Notes: generated by a model from the letters alone, not told the origin. DNA of 64,000 nucleotides from Sapria himalayana (GCA_029783825.1 JAREIK010002450.1:2192539-2256538), one strand, 5' to 3'; counted from the first letter of the stretch, positions 1-12,235 are shown. Translations and numbers: made by a program.

Positions 1-585
1 TTATTAAATGGTTGGTGCGAATTTTAAATTGAAAGTCATGAATTCTCAGGTAAAATGCGTGGTTTTGATTTATTTTTACTTTTAAGATACTTTGTGTATT
101 GGGGATGACCATGGCTACACATTTAATCCTTGAAACATAATATTGTGTCATTGCAAATAAGTTGTGACTTTTGTCTCTCTCTTGTATCAAATAACCACAT
201 TACTAGGAATATTCATGGTTACTCATTTTAACTTTGGAACACAAAATCATGGAGCTGGATTGGGTCATGCTACACATTATGCCCCTATAATACCAAGTCA
301 AAGTACCATGAATGGGCTATAGTTTTAGTATCTATCTTACATCAGATGGTCTTGACAATGAGAATGACCATGACTTTATTCATTTCTCCAGACAAAAAGT
401 CATGGCCTTGAAAATAACTTTGGCTCAAGTTTTTCTGTATGGAACTTTATATAGCTAAACGAAGTGAAGCTTGGACTAGTGACATAGCTGTTTCCTTGGA
501 CTTATTAGCTTTATAATGAAAAAATTGTAGCATTGGAAGATCATTGTTACTTTCAGAACTAGTAAGGTACTTGTTTGCTATGATG
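1..585. other. AT-rich left flank, no gene recognised
   Basis: No ORF or element signature is recognisable. The stretch is the sequence into which the hAT element beginning at 586 was inserted. Short motifs such as ATGACCATGG-like words recur, but no convincing repeat unit emerges by eye. Confidence 0.5.
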
Positions 586-1038
586 TAGAGGTGTCGAGAG
601 GGTCTGGTAGCCCAGGCATGACATAGTCCAAAACCATGCTTGGACTAGAGTCATGCTGGCCTAAAGCATGACTAGTGGTGTGCTGGGCTGGGGCCATCCA
701 TGCCTATTGTCGAGCTAGGCACACCCCATGTCTTTAGCACATTGTCATGGCCTAGAGCATTGGTGACCCATGATAGGCATAGGTCACGAGTCATGGCTCA
801 AAGCTCAAGGGCATGATTAAAAAAAATAACATCAATACCTAAATGGCTACTTGTTATTTTTTTTTATGTAATGGACACCAAAATGTAACACAATAGGCAT
901 GGCCTATCACTTTCCATGAAACTTAAAATAAAAAAATATTTTTAATTGCAAAAATCTATACCCATCGGATTTCTTTTCAATGGCTATAGACAGAAATCCA
1001 ATGATTATAAGTATTCTACCCATTTATATTTTAAAATA

Positions 1039-1064
<26 letters not shown>

Positions 1065-1070
<6 letters not shown>

Positions 1071-2273
1071 CAATATAAAAAAATTCTATAAATAAAGAAT
1101 ATAAATTTCTTGAATATTATTCTCACCTCTCTTATTCTCTTCCTCTCCCTCTCTCTCTCTCATTTTAGTTCAATACCCATTAAGAATTTTTATTTTTCAT
1201 TATTATTTGTATTTCTTTGTGGTAGTAGCTAGTTTGGCCTAGCAAGTTTAGAAAAGGAGAAGATGTGGTGGGAAGTGGACTGCAATTATATACTGCTAGT
1301 CAGATAAATTTATGTGAATGTGGTTACATTACATAATTTTTTATTAGTTTTTTATTTTTTGTTATTAAATATTTTAAAATTTGAAATATAAATAAAAAAA
1401 TAACAAATATTGAATTTAATGATAATGACTTAAACGTAGAGATTGACAATAATAACAACCTAAATGAAAGGTTGGAGGCAAAAACTAGATTCTCTCCAAA
1501 GGCCTTGACCTAGAATCATTTTTCTAAAAATACTCAAACTATGTAAACTTTAGTAGTATGAGATGTTTTATTTATATATATACTGTAAAAATATATATAT
1601 ATATATATGTCAATATTTTTTATTTTGTAAAAATATATATTGTAAAAATATAAATATTTTTACAATAAAAAAAATATATAATAAACTTAAGACAATGAAA
1701 AATAAAAATTCTAGGGGTGTTGAAGAAAAATCATCAAAATTTATATATTGTAAATATATATATATATGTGTGTGTGTGTTATTTCAATATAAAAAAATTC
1801 TATAAATAAAGAATATAAATTTCTTGAATATTATTCTCACCTCTCTTATTCTCTTCCTCTCTCTCTCTCTCTCATTTTAGTTCAATACCCATTAAGAATT
1901 TTTATTTTTCATTATTATTTGTATTTCTTTGTGGTAGTAGCTAGTTTGGCCTAGCAAGTTTAGAAAAGGAAAAGATGTGGTGGGAAGTGGACTGCAATTA
2001 TATACTGCTAGTCAGATAAATTTATGTGAATGTGGTTACAGTACATAATTTTTTATTAGTTTTTTATTTTTTGTTATTAAATATTTTAAATTTTGAAATA
2101 TAAATAAAAAAATAACAAATATTGAATTTAATGATAATGACTTAAACGTGGACATTGACAATAATAACAACCTAAATGAAAGGTTGGAGGCAAAAACTAG
2201 ATTCTCTCCAAATGCCTTGACCTAGAATCATTTTTTTAAAAAATACTCAAACTATGTAAACTTTAGTAGTATG

Positions 2274-2308
<35 letters not shown>

Positions 2309-2474
2309 GTCAATATTTTTTATTTTATAAAAATATATATTGTAAAAATATAAATATTTTTACAATAAAAAAAATATATAATAAACTTAAGACAATGAAA
2401 AATAAAAATTCTAGGGGTGTTGAAGAAAAATCATCAAAATTTATATATTGTAAATATGTGTGTGTGTGTGTGTG
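1065..2474. repeat. 714-bp tandem duplication inside the hAT element
   Basis: The block starting TTATTTCAATATAAAAAAAT at 1065 recurs at 1779, giving a period of 714 bp with only scattered differences. A sub-block of about 150 bp occurs three times (about 1609-1755, 2309-2456, 2478-2626), each followed by a TG or AT microsatellite. Every repeat junction lies in a (TG)n or (AT)n run, which suggests unequal exchange or slippage between microsatellites. High copy similarity says this is younger than the transposase decay. Confidence 0.9.
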
Positions 2475-2626
2475 TGTAAATATTTTTTATTTTATAAAAA
2501 TATATATTGTAAAAATATAAATATTTTTACAATAAAAAAAATATATAATAAACTTAAGACAATGAAAAATAAAAATTCTAGGGGTGTTGAAGAAAAATCA
2601 TCAAAATTTATACATTGTAAATATGT

Positions 2627-2668
<42 letters not shown>
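2627..2668. repeat. (TG)n microsatellite
   Basis: About 20 uninterrupted TG units. Related arrays are (TG)n at 1038-1064, (AT)n at 2283-2308 and (TG)n at 2456-2477. Confidence 0.95.
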
Positions 2669-2673
<5 letters not shown>

Positions 2674-2689
2674 TAGAATATTTGTGACA

Positions 2690-4521
2690 ATGGCCACCTT
2701 AAGAGGAATGTTGATCAATATGCTAAAAAAATATGGTATATTAGATCCTAGACAAATCTAAATAAGTGGTAGAGCCTTTGAAGTTGAATCATGTTTAGCT
2801 TTATTGACCCCCTTTATATATCACAATGACTTTGTGAGGGAAGACATAGCCAAATAATTATAATTATGAGTTTTTCAATTAGATTTTTGAAGCATCCTAG
2901 GATAGTCAGTATTTCAAAGACTTATTCCACTCTACATACCATAGGATTTCCAAGTCTACAAGTAGGAATGACATAATAAAATATTATAAATTAAAAAAAT
3001 AATTAATTATTTATGAATTTAGAAAATATTATGGAGTTATGTTCGTAATGTTTGATATTTTAACTAATCATAATGATACATCATTAACATGCTTCACTGC
3101 CCATTATGTAGATTCAAAATATAAATTTAATAAAAAAAATTAGGGTTTTCAATGTTTATTTATCCTCATGTTGGTTATACTATATATAAGTGTATGATAA
3201 AAATATTTAGGAAATATGATATTCAAAATAATTTTTTTTATTACAATTAATAATGAATCTAATAATGGAATTATTATTAGTATGTTTGTCAGAATAATTA
3301 AAGATATGCCATTAAGTGAAATTTTTTAGATTTGGTCTACCACATAATTAACCTAATAGCACATATGAGAAAAAACATCATTTCATATGCATTAGAAAAT
3401 ATAAGAAAGGCACTAAAATATTTTAGGATGCTTAGCAAACAAAAAGAGTTTAGCAGTCTTTATTTGTTAGAATGTCTTAAAAAAATTTTAAATAATGTGA
3501 GATACTATTTGAATTATACCTACATAATATTCGAGTCATGTGTTGACTATCAAAAAGTGATATTCAACTATATCATTAGTAAGAGTGATGAAACTTATTA
3601 TTGACAATTCAGAATGGGATATAAAAATTTATTTTATAAAATTCTAAAATATTTTTATGGAATAATGAATATTTGTTCATCTATATATACTTCTACCACT
3701 TATATTGTACTTAGGTGCATATATAATACTAGTAGCATATTTAGTAAGAATAAAGGACACCCCATATTTTGTGTCATGACTATTGAGATAAAAATCAAAT
3801 ATTTAAAATACTAGTCTTCTATTCCAACTCTTTATTACTTGGCTATGTGTATGGATCCTAGGGTTAATGGTCAAAGGGATAGAAAATATATTAAGATACA
3901 TATCCACTTTCATGAACCAAGTAGATGAACCTGAAGGTTTTATTCATGCAAAATTAACTAATATATTTACATATTATGACACTAGCATTATGGTAGTTAT
4001 AGAGAGGCTCCTAGTATGAAGATGAATATCATATTTGGAAATGATATTTTCATCTAACTAGCTAGGGGAAAATGATGGAGTGATTTATTAAATAAGAGTG
4101 GGGTGTCTTGATACTTAGATACTAATTACTATTTCATCCTATCACATGATGATAATGAGAATTTAAATATTTTGAGTTTGTGAAAATCATATGAATCCAC
4201 CTCTCTCGTGCTATGTAAGATAGTATGTGATCTACTGACCCCTTTAGTTTCTATCATAGTATTGAAGTCTACTTTTTTGTGGTAGCCAATATTATTTTAG
4301 ATAAGAGATCAATACTACAACTAGATATTGTAGAGGTACTTGCATGCATAAATGACTGGGAAGATTTGAGATTAGGTATTAAGGATAAAGTAAAAAAGTT
4401 ATTGATAAATGATGACTCGTGGGATATCAAGATTGAAGATATTGAGGCCACCACTAGGAATACCTTCAGACATATACATGATGATTATAATTTGTATCCA
4501 TGCTACAAACTACAGACATAG
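2690..4521 (+). pseudogene. hAT transposase, broken
   Basis: Conceptual translation in shifting frames follows a plant hAT (Ac/Tam3-like) transposase. From N to C I see a stretch like the family's conserved region before the catalytic core (about 2760-2960), the core segment TAHYVDSKYKF (about 3096-3128), then a TTHIINLIAH-like segment followed by an ENIRKALKYF helix (3332-3430). A segment like the hAT RNase-H-fold region follows (3614-3900). The C-terminal dimerisation region ends the gene: a PLVSIIVLKSTF-like run (about 4235-4280), then LDKRSILQLDIVEVLACINDWED (about 4295-4370). Family transposases are usually 600-700 residues, and the span here fits that length, but stops and frameshifts break it throughout. 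The start codon at 2690 is a guess. It would have moved the element at 586-5000. Confidence 0.8.
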
Positions 4522-5000
4522 ATTGATGATATTTCAGATTTTCTTTTCATACAATACAATACTTTATTTATTTTTGGATTTCTTCCTGTTATTTTTCATT
4601 GTATGTTATATATCATATATTATGCTTATAGATTATTTTTTTATTAAATATTTTCATTTTTGTGTTAATCTAATTGTCATACAATTTTTTAGTTGTTTAT
4701 TCATTTTAATTTATTTAATTTTATAATCCAATGTAAATATATAATGTATATTGCACATGTACTTTTTAATTATATTATTTTTATATGTAAATGTAATATT
4801 TTCATTTTTGAATAGATATACAATTAAATTTTCAAAATATTTTAACTATGCATATTCAATCCAGGCTGCCCACTAACCTACCCATAACCAACATGACCAT
4901 GCATGGATCTACCCAGCTACATACCAAATAGGCCATGTCATGCTTAGTCATATGGATGTCATGTCATTCCTAACATAACATGATCTATCTGACACCTCTA

Positions 5001-5430
5001 CTATGGCATAAAATTTTTATTCTAGTCATAAAAATTGTTATGAGCTGGTTGAGTCTAAAAAAGTTTCAGAGCAAAAAAGAATATAATGTATAATAAAATA
5101 ATTTTGTCAATGACATAGTAGAGTCATTATGTTTGAAGATTATCATGACTATTTATACAGTATTTTGGCCATGAATGGATGTTGAAATAACTATATAGCT
5201 CAATGAGGTAAAACAAAATCATAACAAAAAGAATGTTATGACTTTACATGATTTTTTGCTCCCTCCCTTCTCAGTAATTCACCAAGTCTCTATTTCACAC
5301 AAAAATCCCTCAATTTCAATACTATTCATTTATATTCTATCAAGAATCATAATTTAATGAAATTATTCATTTTAAAGCTTTTTCTATACAAAACATCATG
5401 AATATTCATCAACATAACTAGTTTTATTTG
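5001..5430. other. AT-rich spacer
   Basis: Sequence between the hAT right end and the copia remnant that follows. No ORF or terminal repeat is recognised. It may include the decayed 3' part of the adjacent copia element. Confidence 0.4.
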
Positions 5431-8060
5431 ATATTTAGCATATTTAACAAGGACCAAATAATTTTTTACCCTTTTCATATGAATGAAATGGGTTCATTTT
5501 CACGTCAAATGAATTGACAATCTTTGAAAAACTTTAAAAAGTGTGCATTATTCATATAAAAATATTTTAATATTTTCATAGTATACATTGATTGGTGAAC
5601 TAAAACTCTAGTAGAAAAATACATAATCTATAAAGCAAGACAAAATTTTGAATTTCCAACTTATTTCATCTTACATTTCTTTTTCATATATTTTATTATT
5701 TTTGCGAGCTCTTTATATGTCTCAATAAATTTAGATAATTATCATGCATTATAATAATTATAAATCTAGTTTTTAATTTCTCAATAAAGATGCATGAACA
5801 TATAGAGTTGTTTACATACCTTTTATTTTATAAATACTCACTGATATGATGTATCACATATGTTGGGATTAGTTAAATTCATATAGAGATATTATAATTT
5901 GATTGATCACATATTATGAGACTTTGTATTATTTTATTCAGGTAATTTAAATTATTCAAGAAATTTATATATCATTATCTTTTGATCTATAAAGATAAAT
6001 TATGATGATATTTATGAGATTTATATCAAATCCTTCATATAATATCATGCTTATTAAAAAGTGGAAATTGATTGCATCAATGATAAAAAAATATATATTT
6101 TCTTATAGTCGATACCAACATTCTATCAGAAATATCTTATGATCTCATTATTTCATTATAATTTCATATAAATATTCAATTGTAACCAATAGACTTTCTA
6201 CCTTTGAGTATTTGGATTACATGACTAAAAATATCTTGTTTTATTAACAAGTTTAATTATGTATATATAATGTCTTTCTATTTTGGTCAATCATTTCAAT
6301 TTCCACATTTTTCATATTCTATGGGTTTACATCCTCATTATTTCTTATATGATGTCTAAAATTATTTTGAAAGCAAAAATAATATTGATAACTTTATTTT
6401 GATTTCATTTGTCTATGTTATGTGTATACTTAATTGAATCTCAAATTTTCATGTCCATGTGCCACTTCAAGAGTTATTTCTTTATTTTGAATGTCTTTAG
6501 CTATCTTTTATTCAATATATGCCTTTATAATGGTCTCATGTTCATCAGACACCCCCATGGGCCTTTTGTTTATCATTTGCCCCCATAAGGGCTTTTTGTT
6601 TATCATATACTTCTTTAGAGTTATCAATTCTCATTTGTGTCATTTTTTTTATCGGGAGTTATATCTTTTGAACCAATACTAATAGATCTCTTATGCTTCA
6701 GACTTATTTTAGATTCATTTGTTAATTATCATTCATGGACATCAATTCGTAGTAAAGTATTTGTTGTTAAAATATGTGATTGTCAATTTTTTGTATCAAA
6801 AAAAGTGTCTAACAATTGATTTGTAATACTTTACAAATGAATAATATTGTGAACTTTTAGTTCACATTGGCTTTTATGATGATCAAATGAGTCATTATAA
6901 ATGTATTCCAAGTAATTTATTATCATTCTTCTAGAAAATTTTTCTCCACCTAATGGAGAGAATATACTTTCACTAATATGACAATCCATGAAGTGGACTA
7001 TAAAAATATTTCCCATTAAGAGTACAAGATATTTTATGATAGATGAATAATCAACACCCACATAAATTTCAAGTCTTCATGGGAACCCATTTTAGTGCAT
7101 TGTGTAGGTGTGATTGACATATAGACGATACAACCAAAGATTCATAAATGAAAAATATTTTTTTATTTTTCTAGTATAAGATATAGAGAGAATTATTTAT
7201 GGTAAGCTATTTTCAGGATATGAACCAAACCTATAGAATGCATAATAGCATGTCTTCATGTATTCTATCAAAGAAAATTGGTGACTCAAATGTGACTTTG
7301 CTAATTGATGATCTAACTATCAATTTACCTTGTGAACAATCAACACATGAGTATTAATTAGGCAAGAGAATCTTTAGTTCTTTAGTAAATGCTCATATTA
7401 GTGTTCTATTATTTTCCGCATCGACCTAGCATGCCATGCTAAACAACAAATATCTTTTGGGTTGCTGAACTTCTGGTTAAAGATAACAAATGACTTTATA
7501 GGTTTTATATTTGTGTGATATGACTTGGAGAAGAATGTTGAAAGTTTTATATTATAAGTTTATTTCCAAAAATAATAGTTGTGATATAAATATATTTTGT
7601 ATTATCTTCATTCATAATCTCAACATGATATGCATTTCTTCATATATCTTTAAAACTAAGTTCTTTGTGGACTTGCAAGAAAATAATGCATCATTAATAT
7701 GGAATTTAGTTTCATACGGCATCATTTTATGTGCTCTTTAGATGCCTTCAATTAATTGTGTAATTCTAGATATGATACTTACATTGAAATTTGTTAATTT
7801 CAAATCTAGAAAGTATCTTTATGTAAAAGGATTAAGTTTGTTGTTGAATAGTCAATAAGATATACATTACCCTCGTTCATCTTGAATTTAGTAACACATG
7901 AATTTTAAATACAATGAATATAAAAATAATAAATAATATCATAAGAGCCATATATAATAATGAAATGATATATAAATTAATTTAATAAATATCATTCAAT
8001 AGTAGTGTTATCATCAGTTATCAAATAGTTAGGTTTTCACTATGAACTCGAAAGAAATCA
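5430..8060 (-). pseudogene. Ty1/copia pol remnant with most of the integrase core missing
   Basis: Minus-strand translation matches one copia lineage from high to low coordinates. The order is a protease/gag-pre-integrase part (about 7640-7860, with ETKFHINDALFSCKST), a SQGKL-type segment (about 7290-7350), the integrase C-terminal linker (6831-7061, with IFIVHFMDCHISE and CELKVHNIIHL), and a GSKD/DKQKA-type hinge (about 6530-6720). RT follows (about 5440-6300, with SIKLQRSLYELKQS- and YLSEYLLKERYVNN-like runs). Going from the DRIHED-like end of the first integrase part to the linker, the usual DDE core of some 150 residues is absent, so an internal deletion near 7080-7270 is likely. The RT YVDD box is degenerate (HDNY). 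No LTRs were found. Many stops make it non-functional. Confidence 0.75.
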
Positions 8061-8610
8061 ACATTATGGTATGTTGAGTCTAGTGGTCACCAGTGGTAAA
8101 AGTTATTTCTATGTCTCTTCCCCCACTTCCATTGTTACTTAGTGAATGTCAATCAAATGTTTAGGCATATGATAATTACACAGCCAATACCTTTTCATTT
8201 CATATATTCTCATGATTCTTGGAAGGTTTTATCTTACGTGTACTTCCCATTTTATTTTGATATTAATTCAATTCTAGTGATGAAAATTTTCCTTTTTCTA
8301 AAGATTAGAGAGATTATCAACATGGTATTAGATTTTTTTTCATGATCAAAAGCATGGCTAATCCTCTTTTATATTTATGTGTTTGGGATGACATTGATTA
8401 ACTTTAAAACAGTATTACCTAATAAGACTAGATTTATGTTTTTTCATTTAAAGCTCAATAGTTTACTTAGTATCAATGATCACAGGTCAGAGTTAAGAAA
8501 ACATTATGAATTCTATATTTCCATTGGTTTGGATCTATTTATAAGAGTTTAGAATTATAAAAATTAAATATAATATTTAATTTTGCATGTGTGTGTGTGT
8601 GAATAGTTAA
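8061..8610. other. AT-rich spacer, nothing recognised
   Basis: No coding similarity or repeat boundary is apparent. A short (GT)n run lies at about 8588-8601. It could hold decayed gag/LTR sequence of the neighbouring copia remnant, but I cannot show this. Confidence 0.4.
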
Positions 8611-8845
8611 GGATTATCAAATGGAGCTCATGTCACACATCTAGAACTTGACGGAGCTCCACCTAGGAGCCTAACTCGATGAGGTCCATCAAACTCGGTG
8701 GAGCTTCATCGATAAAGTTACGGGCATCGATGGAGTTATAGTGGAGAGGGGTCAGGGGATAGGTGCGAGGGAAGAGGGGCTAGGGGAGAGGAAAGCGTTT
8801 CAAGGAAGAGGCGAGTGGAGAGGAGAGAAAATTAATTTACAATTA
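8611..8845. repeat. GC-richer, purine-rich repeat, copy 1
   Basis: The segment is rich in GGAGCTCCA- and GATGGAG-like words and then in GGGGAGAGG purine runs, ending GAGAAAATTAATT. The same order of motifs recurs at 29045-29350, ending GAGAATTAATT, so both are copies of one dispersed repeat. No coding assignment is possible. Confidence 0.6.
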
Positions 8846-9959
8846 ATTAGGTGTTTATGAATTTAGTTAAGGGCACTTGGTTGGGATTTCCTCTAGTTGA
8901 GTGCACCAAAAATCAATTAGTTAAGATTTTGGTGCAATTTTTTTTAAATGCTAAATATTTAGTTTATTTTTTTTCAATTATTTTCTTTGGAGTGCACCAA
9001 AAAATAATTCTCCTTAGAAATATTCTCTATCTTATGTATGTTTTTGACTGGAAAAAAAATTTATTAAGTGTTGGTGAATTATTAGAAAAGGGTTAAGTAC
9101 ATAATAAGCAAATGAATGTTTATGAGGTATACGATCTAAAATGAGAAGCTATTATTGTTATGCATATGAGTTCAAATAGTATGTTTCCATTAAAGATTTA
9201 AAGTGTGCAATCTTATTTTGTGGTTAAAAGAAAATATCCTTCTTGATTGTGATATTTTTGATATGATTATTTGAGTTTTGGTGGATTGAAAACTCTCTGA
9301 TGAAAATAATATTAACAACTCTTCCTCATATTTTTATTTATTTCCAAGTATGTGAAGAATATGATGTTGACAAACAACATTCTCATTTCCAACTAGGGAA
9401 GTCATGGTGAGAAAATTAGATTTTGGTGCTTATTCATTCTAGTATTTATGATATGGCAAGTCTAGCATATAATAGAGCCCAAAGGTATTTCATTATATTT
9501 ATTGATGATTTTAGTCAAAAAACATTACTTCGTGTAAGTTAAATTAGAAGGTTTTTGCTTATTTAAAAACTTCAAGGTACCTGCTAAAAATGAAAAAAGC
9601 CATAACTATTAAAAACTCATTGTATATATCTTGGTGGACAAAATTATTTAATCCAATTTGAAACTTTTTATGGAGTTTATGGCATTCGAAAAGAATTGAC
9701 ATCTCCTTTTAAACTATAACAAGATGGCGTATCAAAGTGGAAAAATAGAATCATCCTTAATATAATATGAAACTTGCTAGAAAGGAAGAATTCCCAAAGC
9801 TTTTTGGCTCAAAGTAAAAAATTCAACATATGATACCATCTCTTTACCTATTGAACATAAGTCCTATATTTTATATTCAACATATGATACCATTAATGGC
9901 TTAGAGTGAAAAAAAAAACTAGTTGTACAATAGTATACATTTTTTATTGCATCTCTTTA

Positions 9960-11265
9960 CCACATGTCCCATGGGAGGAGAAATAAACTTGATATATGAG
10001 AAAACATATTTCTCTATGTATGTAAAACATCAAAATCATATGAATTATTTAATCTACTAACTAGCAAGATTGTGGTTAGCCAAGACATTATTTTTGATGA
10101 AGAAAATACTTGACATTGAGATATTAGTAACTACTCAAGTTCTTTTTGATACTGATTATGAAAGGGAGAAAACTCAAATATCCTCTTTGCTAGGAAAGTC
10201 AATAGAAACCACTACAACAATTACTTGTAACAACAAAAACTATTGGAGAAGAAACCCAATTTCTTTAGTATATTAAAAAAAAAGGCTTGCATGGATGGAC
10301 TATGAGATAATTGAAATTGAAGATACAATCATTCATTTTGCATTATTTTTCTTCGGCACATGTCCCAAGGAAAAAGAGAGAAACTTATGATATAAAAAGA
10401 CAAATATATCTTTCTCAGTTTAAGTAAAACATCCAAATCATATGAATTATTTAATCCACTAACTAGCAAGTTCATGATTAGACAATACATTATTTTTGAT
10501 GAAAAAAAATACTTGAATTTAAGATATTAGTAACTATTCAAGTTCTTTTTGAGAATGATTATGAAAAGGAGTGATTTTCTTTAAAACCTACTATAATAGT
10601 TACTTATAGGGGTCTAACGGGCGATGTAGAGCTAGCATGACTCATTTTTTTAGGCCCATACGGTCTCATGTGCATGCTAGGCATGGCACACTAAAGTAAC
10701 CATGTCATACATGGCATGACACGGTCCACTGGAGGGGTAGGTCTGGCACAACTTGCATCCCAAAATTAGACCAGGTTCAAGCCTGTTCGTGTTGGCTTGG
10801 GTCAGTTCTAGATTAAGATAATTTTTAACCTATAACAGAAAAATAAGAATGTTGTAGCCGCATTGTAGTGTCGCCATCTCTCATTGAGTGTCGCTATGTC
10901 GACCATTATGCATCACTCATTGTGTTGTTACTCATGCCGTGCCCACGTGCCGGGCACCCGGGTCATGCTTGGAACAACATGTGGGCCGAAGACCCTAGGC
11001 ATGGCATGACAAAAATTTGTGCCGAGGGTCCACCCGTGTGCCCTCCTGAACTGTTCCTTGTCGAGCTAGGCATGCCAGAACCGTACTGGGCTTCGAGCTG
11101 GGCCCAGTCTACTCGGTCCGTTTGACACCTCTCTTACTAGTAACAACAAAAAACTACTAAAGAAGAAACTCAATTTCTTCATATATATTTTTAAAAGGCT
11201 CGCATGGATGGATACTATGAGATAATTGAAATTGAATATCCAATCATTCATTTTACTTTATTTTC
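9960..11265. repeat. Tandem duplication of about 400 bp inside the copia remnant
   Basis: Copy 1 (about 9960-10352) and copy 2 (about 10359-10606 plus 11135-11265) both begin CACATGTCCCA. They share the word run around TATGAATTATTTAAT (C/T)CACTAACTAGCAAG and the block ending ACAATCATTCATTTT. Copy 2 is interrupted by the hAT-type element at 10607-11134. The duplicated part is the integrase C-terminal linker. Confidence 0.85.
10607..11134. mobile_element. Non-autonomous hAT-type element, GC-rich
   Basis: The left end TAGGGGTCTAACGGGC and right end GTCCGTTTGACACCTCT are imperfect inverted repeats of the hAT type. The flanks (TTACTTAT, TTACTAGT) give a degenerate 8-bp duplication, and the ends may be off by one base. 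Comparison with the uninterrupted first copy of the surrounding duplication confirms that this segment is an insertion. No transposase is encoded; an 85-codon plus-strand ORF at 10868 is fortuitous GC-rich sequence. Confidence 0.8.
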
Positions 11266-11640
11266 ACATTATAGTCCTATAGTATTTGAAGATGCTATTA
11301 GAGAATCAAAAGGGTAATATACAATGAAAAAATAAATTGTCCATTCTGAGAGGACCAATGCTTGGGAGTTGATTGATCTTCCAAAAAGGAACAAAAAAAA
11401 GTGATGCCAAGTTGCTCTACAAAACAAAGTTAAAAGAAAATATGAAAATTGATATGTATAGAGCATGATTCTAGGAAAATGCTATAAACAAGAATTTAGT
11501 GTATACAACAAATATGTATTTTCTTTTATAGCAAGGAATGATCCAATCAAGTTTGTAATGGCATTTGCAACTCAAAATTCATGATCTATGTTCTAGTTAG
11601 ATGTAAAATCAGCTTTATTATAGGGAGATTAGAAAACACA

Positions 11641-11735
11641 CGCACAGACACACATGCATATATATATATATTAGTCACACATACATATACTTATTTAAAA
11701 ATTTTAAGTCATTTTCACACACACACACACACACA

Positions 11736-11796
<61 letters not shown>

Positions 11797-11868
11797 TTTT
11801 TAATATAAATAGTTTATAAAATTTTAATTAAATTAAATTTTTAAAATTAAAAAAATTTAAAAAATCCA

Positions 11869-11900
<32 letters not shown>

Positions 11901-11916
11901 ATGTGCTCCACTTAGC
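11641..11916. repeat. Microsatellite cluster (AC)n-(AT)n-(CA)n
   Basis: The cluster comprises (AT)n at 11655-11668, (AC)n at 11717-11738, (AT)n of about 54 bp at 11739-11792, and (CA)n at about 11868-11900. It occupies the junction between the truncated plus-strand copia and the left LTR of the next element. Confidence 0.95.
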
Positions 11917-12222
11917 TGTTATATTGTAACAAAAAAAATCCTTGTCTCAACAAGAATTACAGAGATGAAACGAAGAAGAGATGGGCTTTGAAGAAGAAAT
12001 CGCAAAGCAATAATAAAATTCTAGCGGCTTGATAAATGTCCAACAGTTACATAAATGAAGAAAAGAAATAAGCTTATATACAAAGCTTGATAATTAATAA
12101 AAAGTAAACAATAATTTAAAACTTTAATGGAAATTCTAACATGGTTTCTGTTAAATATCAGTGTGGGCATATTGGTAATTTTGCCAGAAACCTAAACCAA
12201 CTGAATCGAAGCTCAATCAACA
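11917..12222 (-). repeat. 3' LTR of the nested copia element
   Basis: On the minus strand it begins TGTTGATTGAGC and ends GTTACAATATAACA. It aligns over its full length with the split right LTR, sharing TGATAAATGTCCAACAGT, a GGGCATATTG block and the GAATCGAAGC end. It directly follows a polypurine tract. Confidence 0.93.
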
Positions 12223-12235
12223 ATCTCTCCCATTT
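12223..12235 (-). promoter_or_regulatory. Polypurine tract (plus-strand primer site)
   Basis: On the minus strand AAATGGGAGAGAT lies immediately before the TGTTG start of the 3' LTR, the position where reverse transcription of an LTR retrotransposon primes second-strand synthesis. Confidence 0.85.

Larger units (their letters stand above)
586..5000 (+). mobile_element. Decayed hAT DNA transposon
   Basis: The left end TAGAGGTGTC (586-595) is the exact inverse of the right end GACACCTCTA (4991-5000). The flanking octamers are CTATGATG (578-585) and CTATGGCA (5001-5008): the first five bases match and the last three differ only by transitions, which fits an aged 8-bp hAT target duplication. GC-rich subterminal parts (about 600-830 and 4860-4990) resemble those of the other hAT-type elements in this window. 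The interior carries a recognisable but broken transposase in plus orientation (2690-4521). Between left end and transposase lies a recently duplicated block (1065-2474). It cannot be active. Confidence 0.85.
8950..11640 (+). pseudogene. Ty1/copia gag-pol remnant, truncated in RT
   Basis: Plus-strand translation runs from the end of the protease/gag-pre-integrase region (NILYLMYVFDWKKNLLSVGE, about 9015-9080) through a broken integrase (about 9330-9800). I can see a KQHSHFQLGKSW-like segment, a remnant of the FIDDFSRK box with the aspartates partly lost, and a TITRWRIKVEK remnant of the TPQQNGVAE region. The integrase C-terminal/linker block with SKSYELFNLLTSKIVVSQDI follows (about 10020-10100). 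RT starts at about 11320 with an NAWELIDLPK-like run and continues to FVMAFATQNS and a QLDVKSAFL-like run near 11560-11630. Sequence identity to copia stops at about 11640, where microsatellites begin, so the RT catalytic box and RNase H are missing. Stops and frameshifts are frequent. Confidence 0.8.

Noticed and set aside
1563..2687. ORFs of 75-80 codons with KNKNSRGVEEKSSKF in common
   Set aside because: The shared peptide only reflects the duplicated non-coding block, and the ORF ends are microsatellite sequence.
4269..4454. 61-codon minus-strand ORF
   Set aside because: It is antisense to the conserved C-terminal dimerisation region of the hAT transposase.
11581..11808. 75-codon plus-strand ORF
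   Set aside because: Its first codons are the RT remnant out of frame and the rest is (AC)n/(AT)n read as Thr-His and Tyr-Ile repeats.
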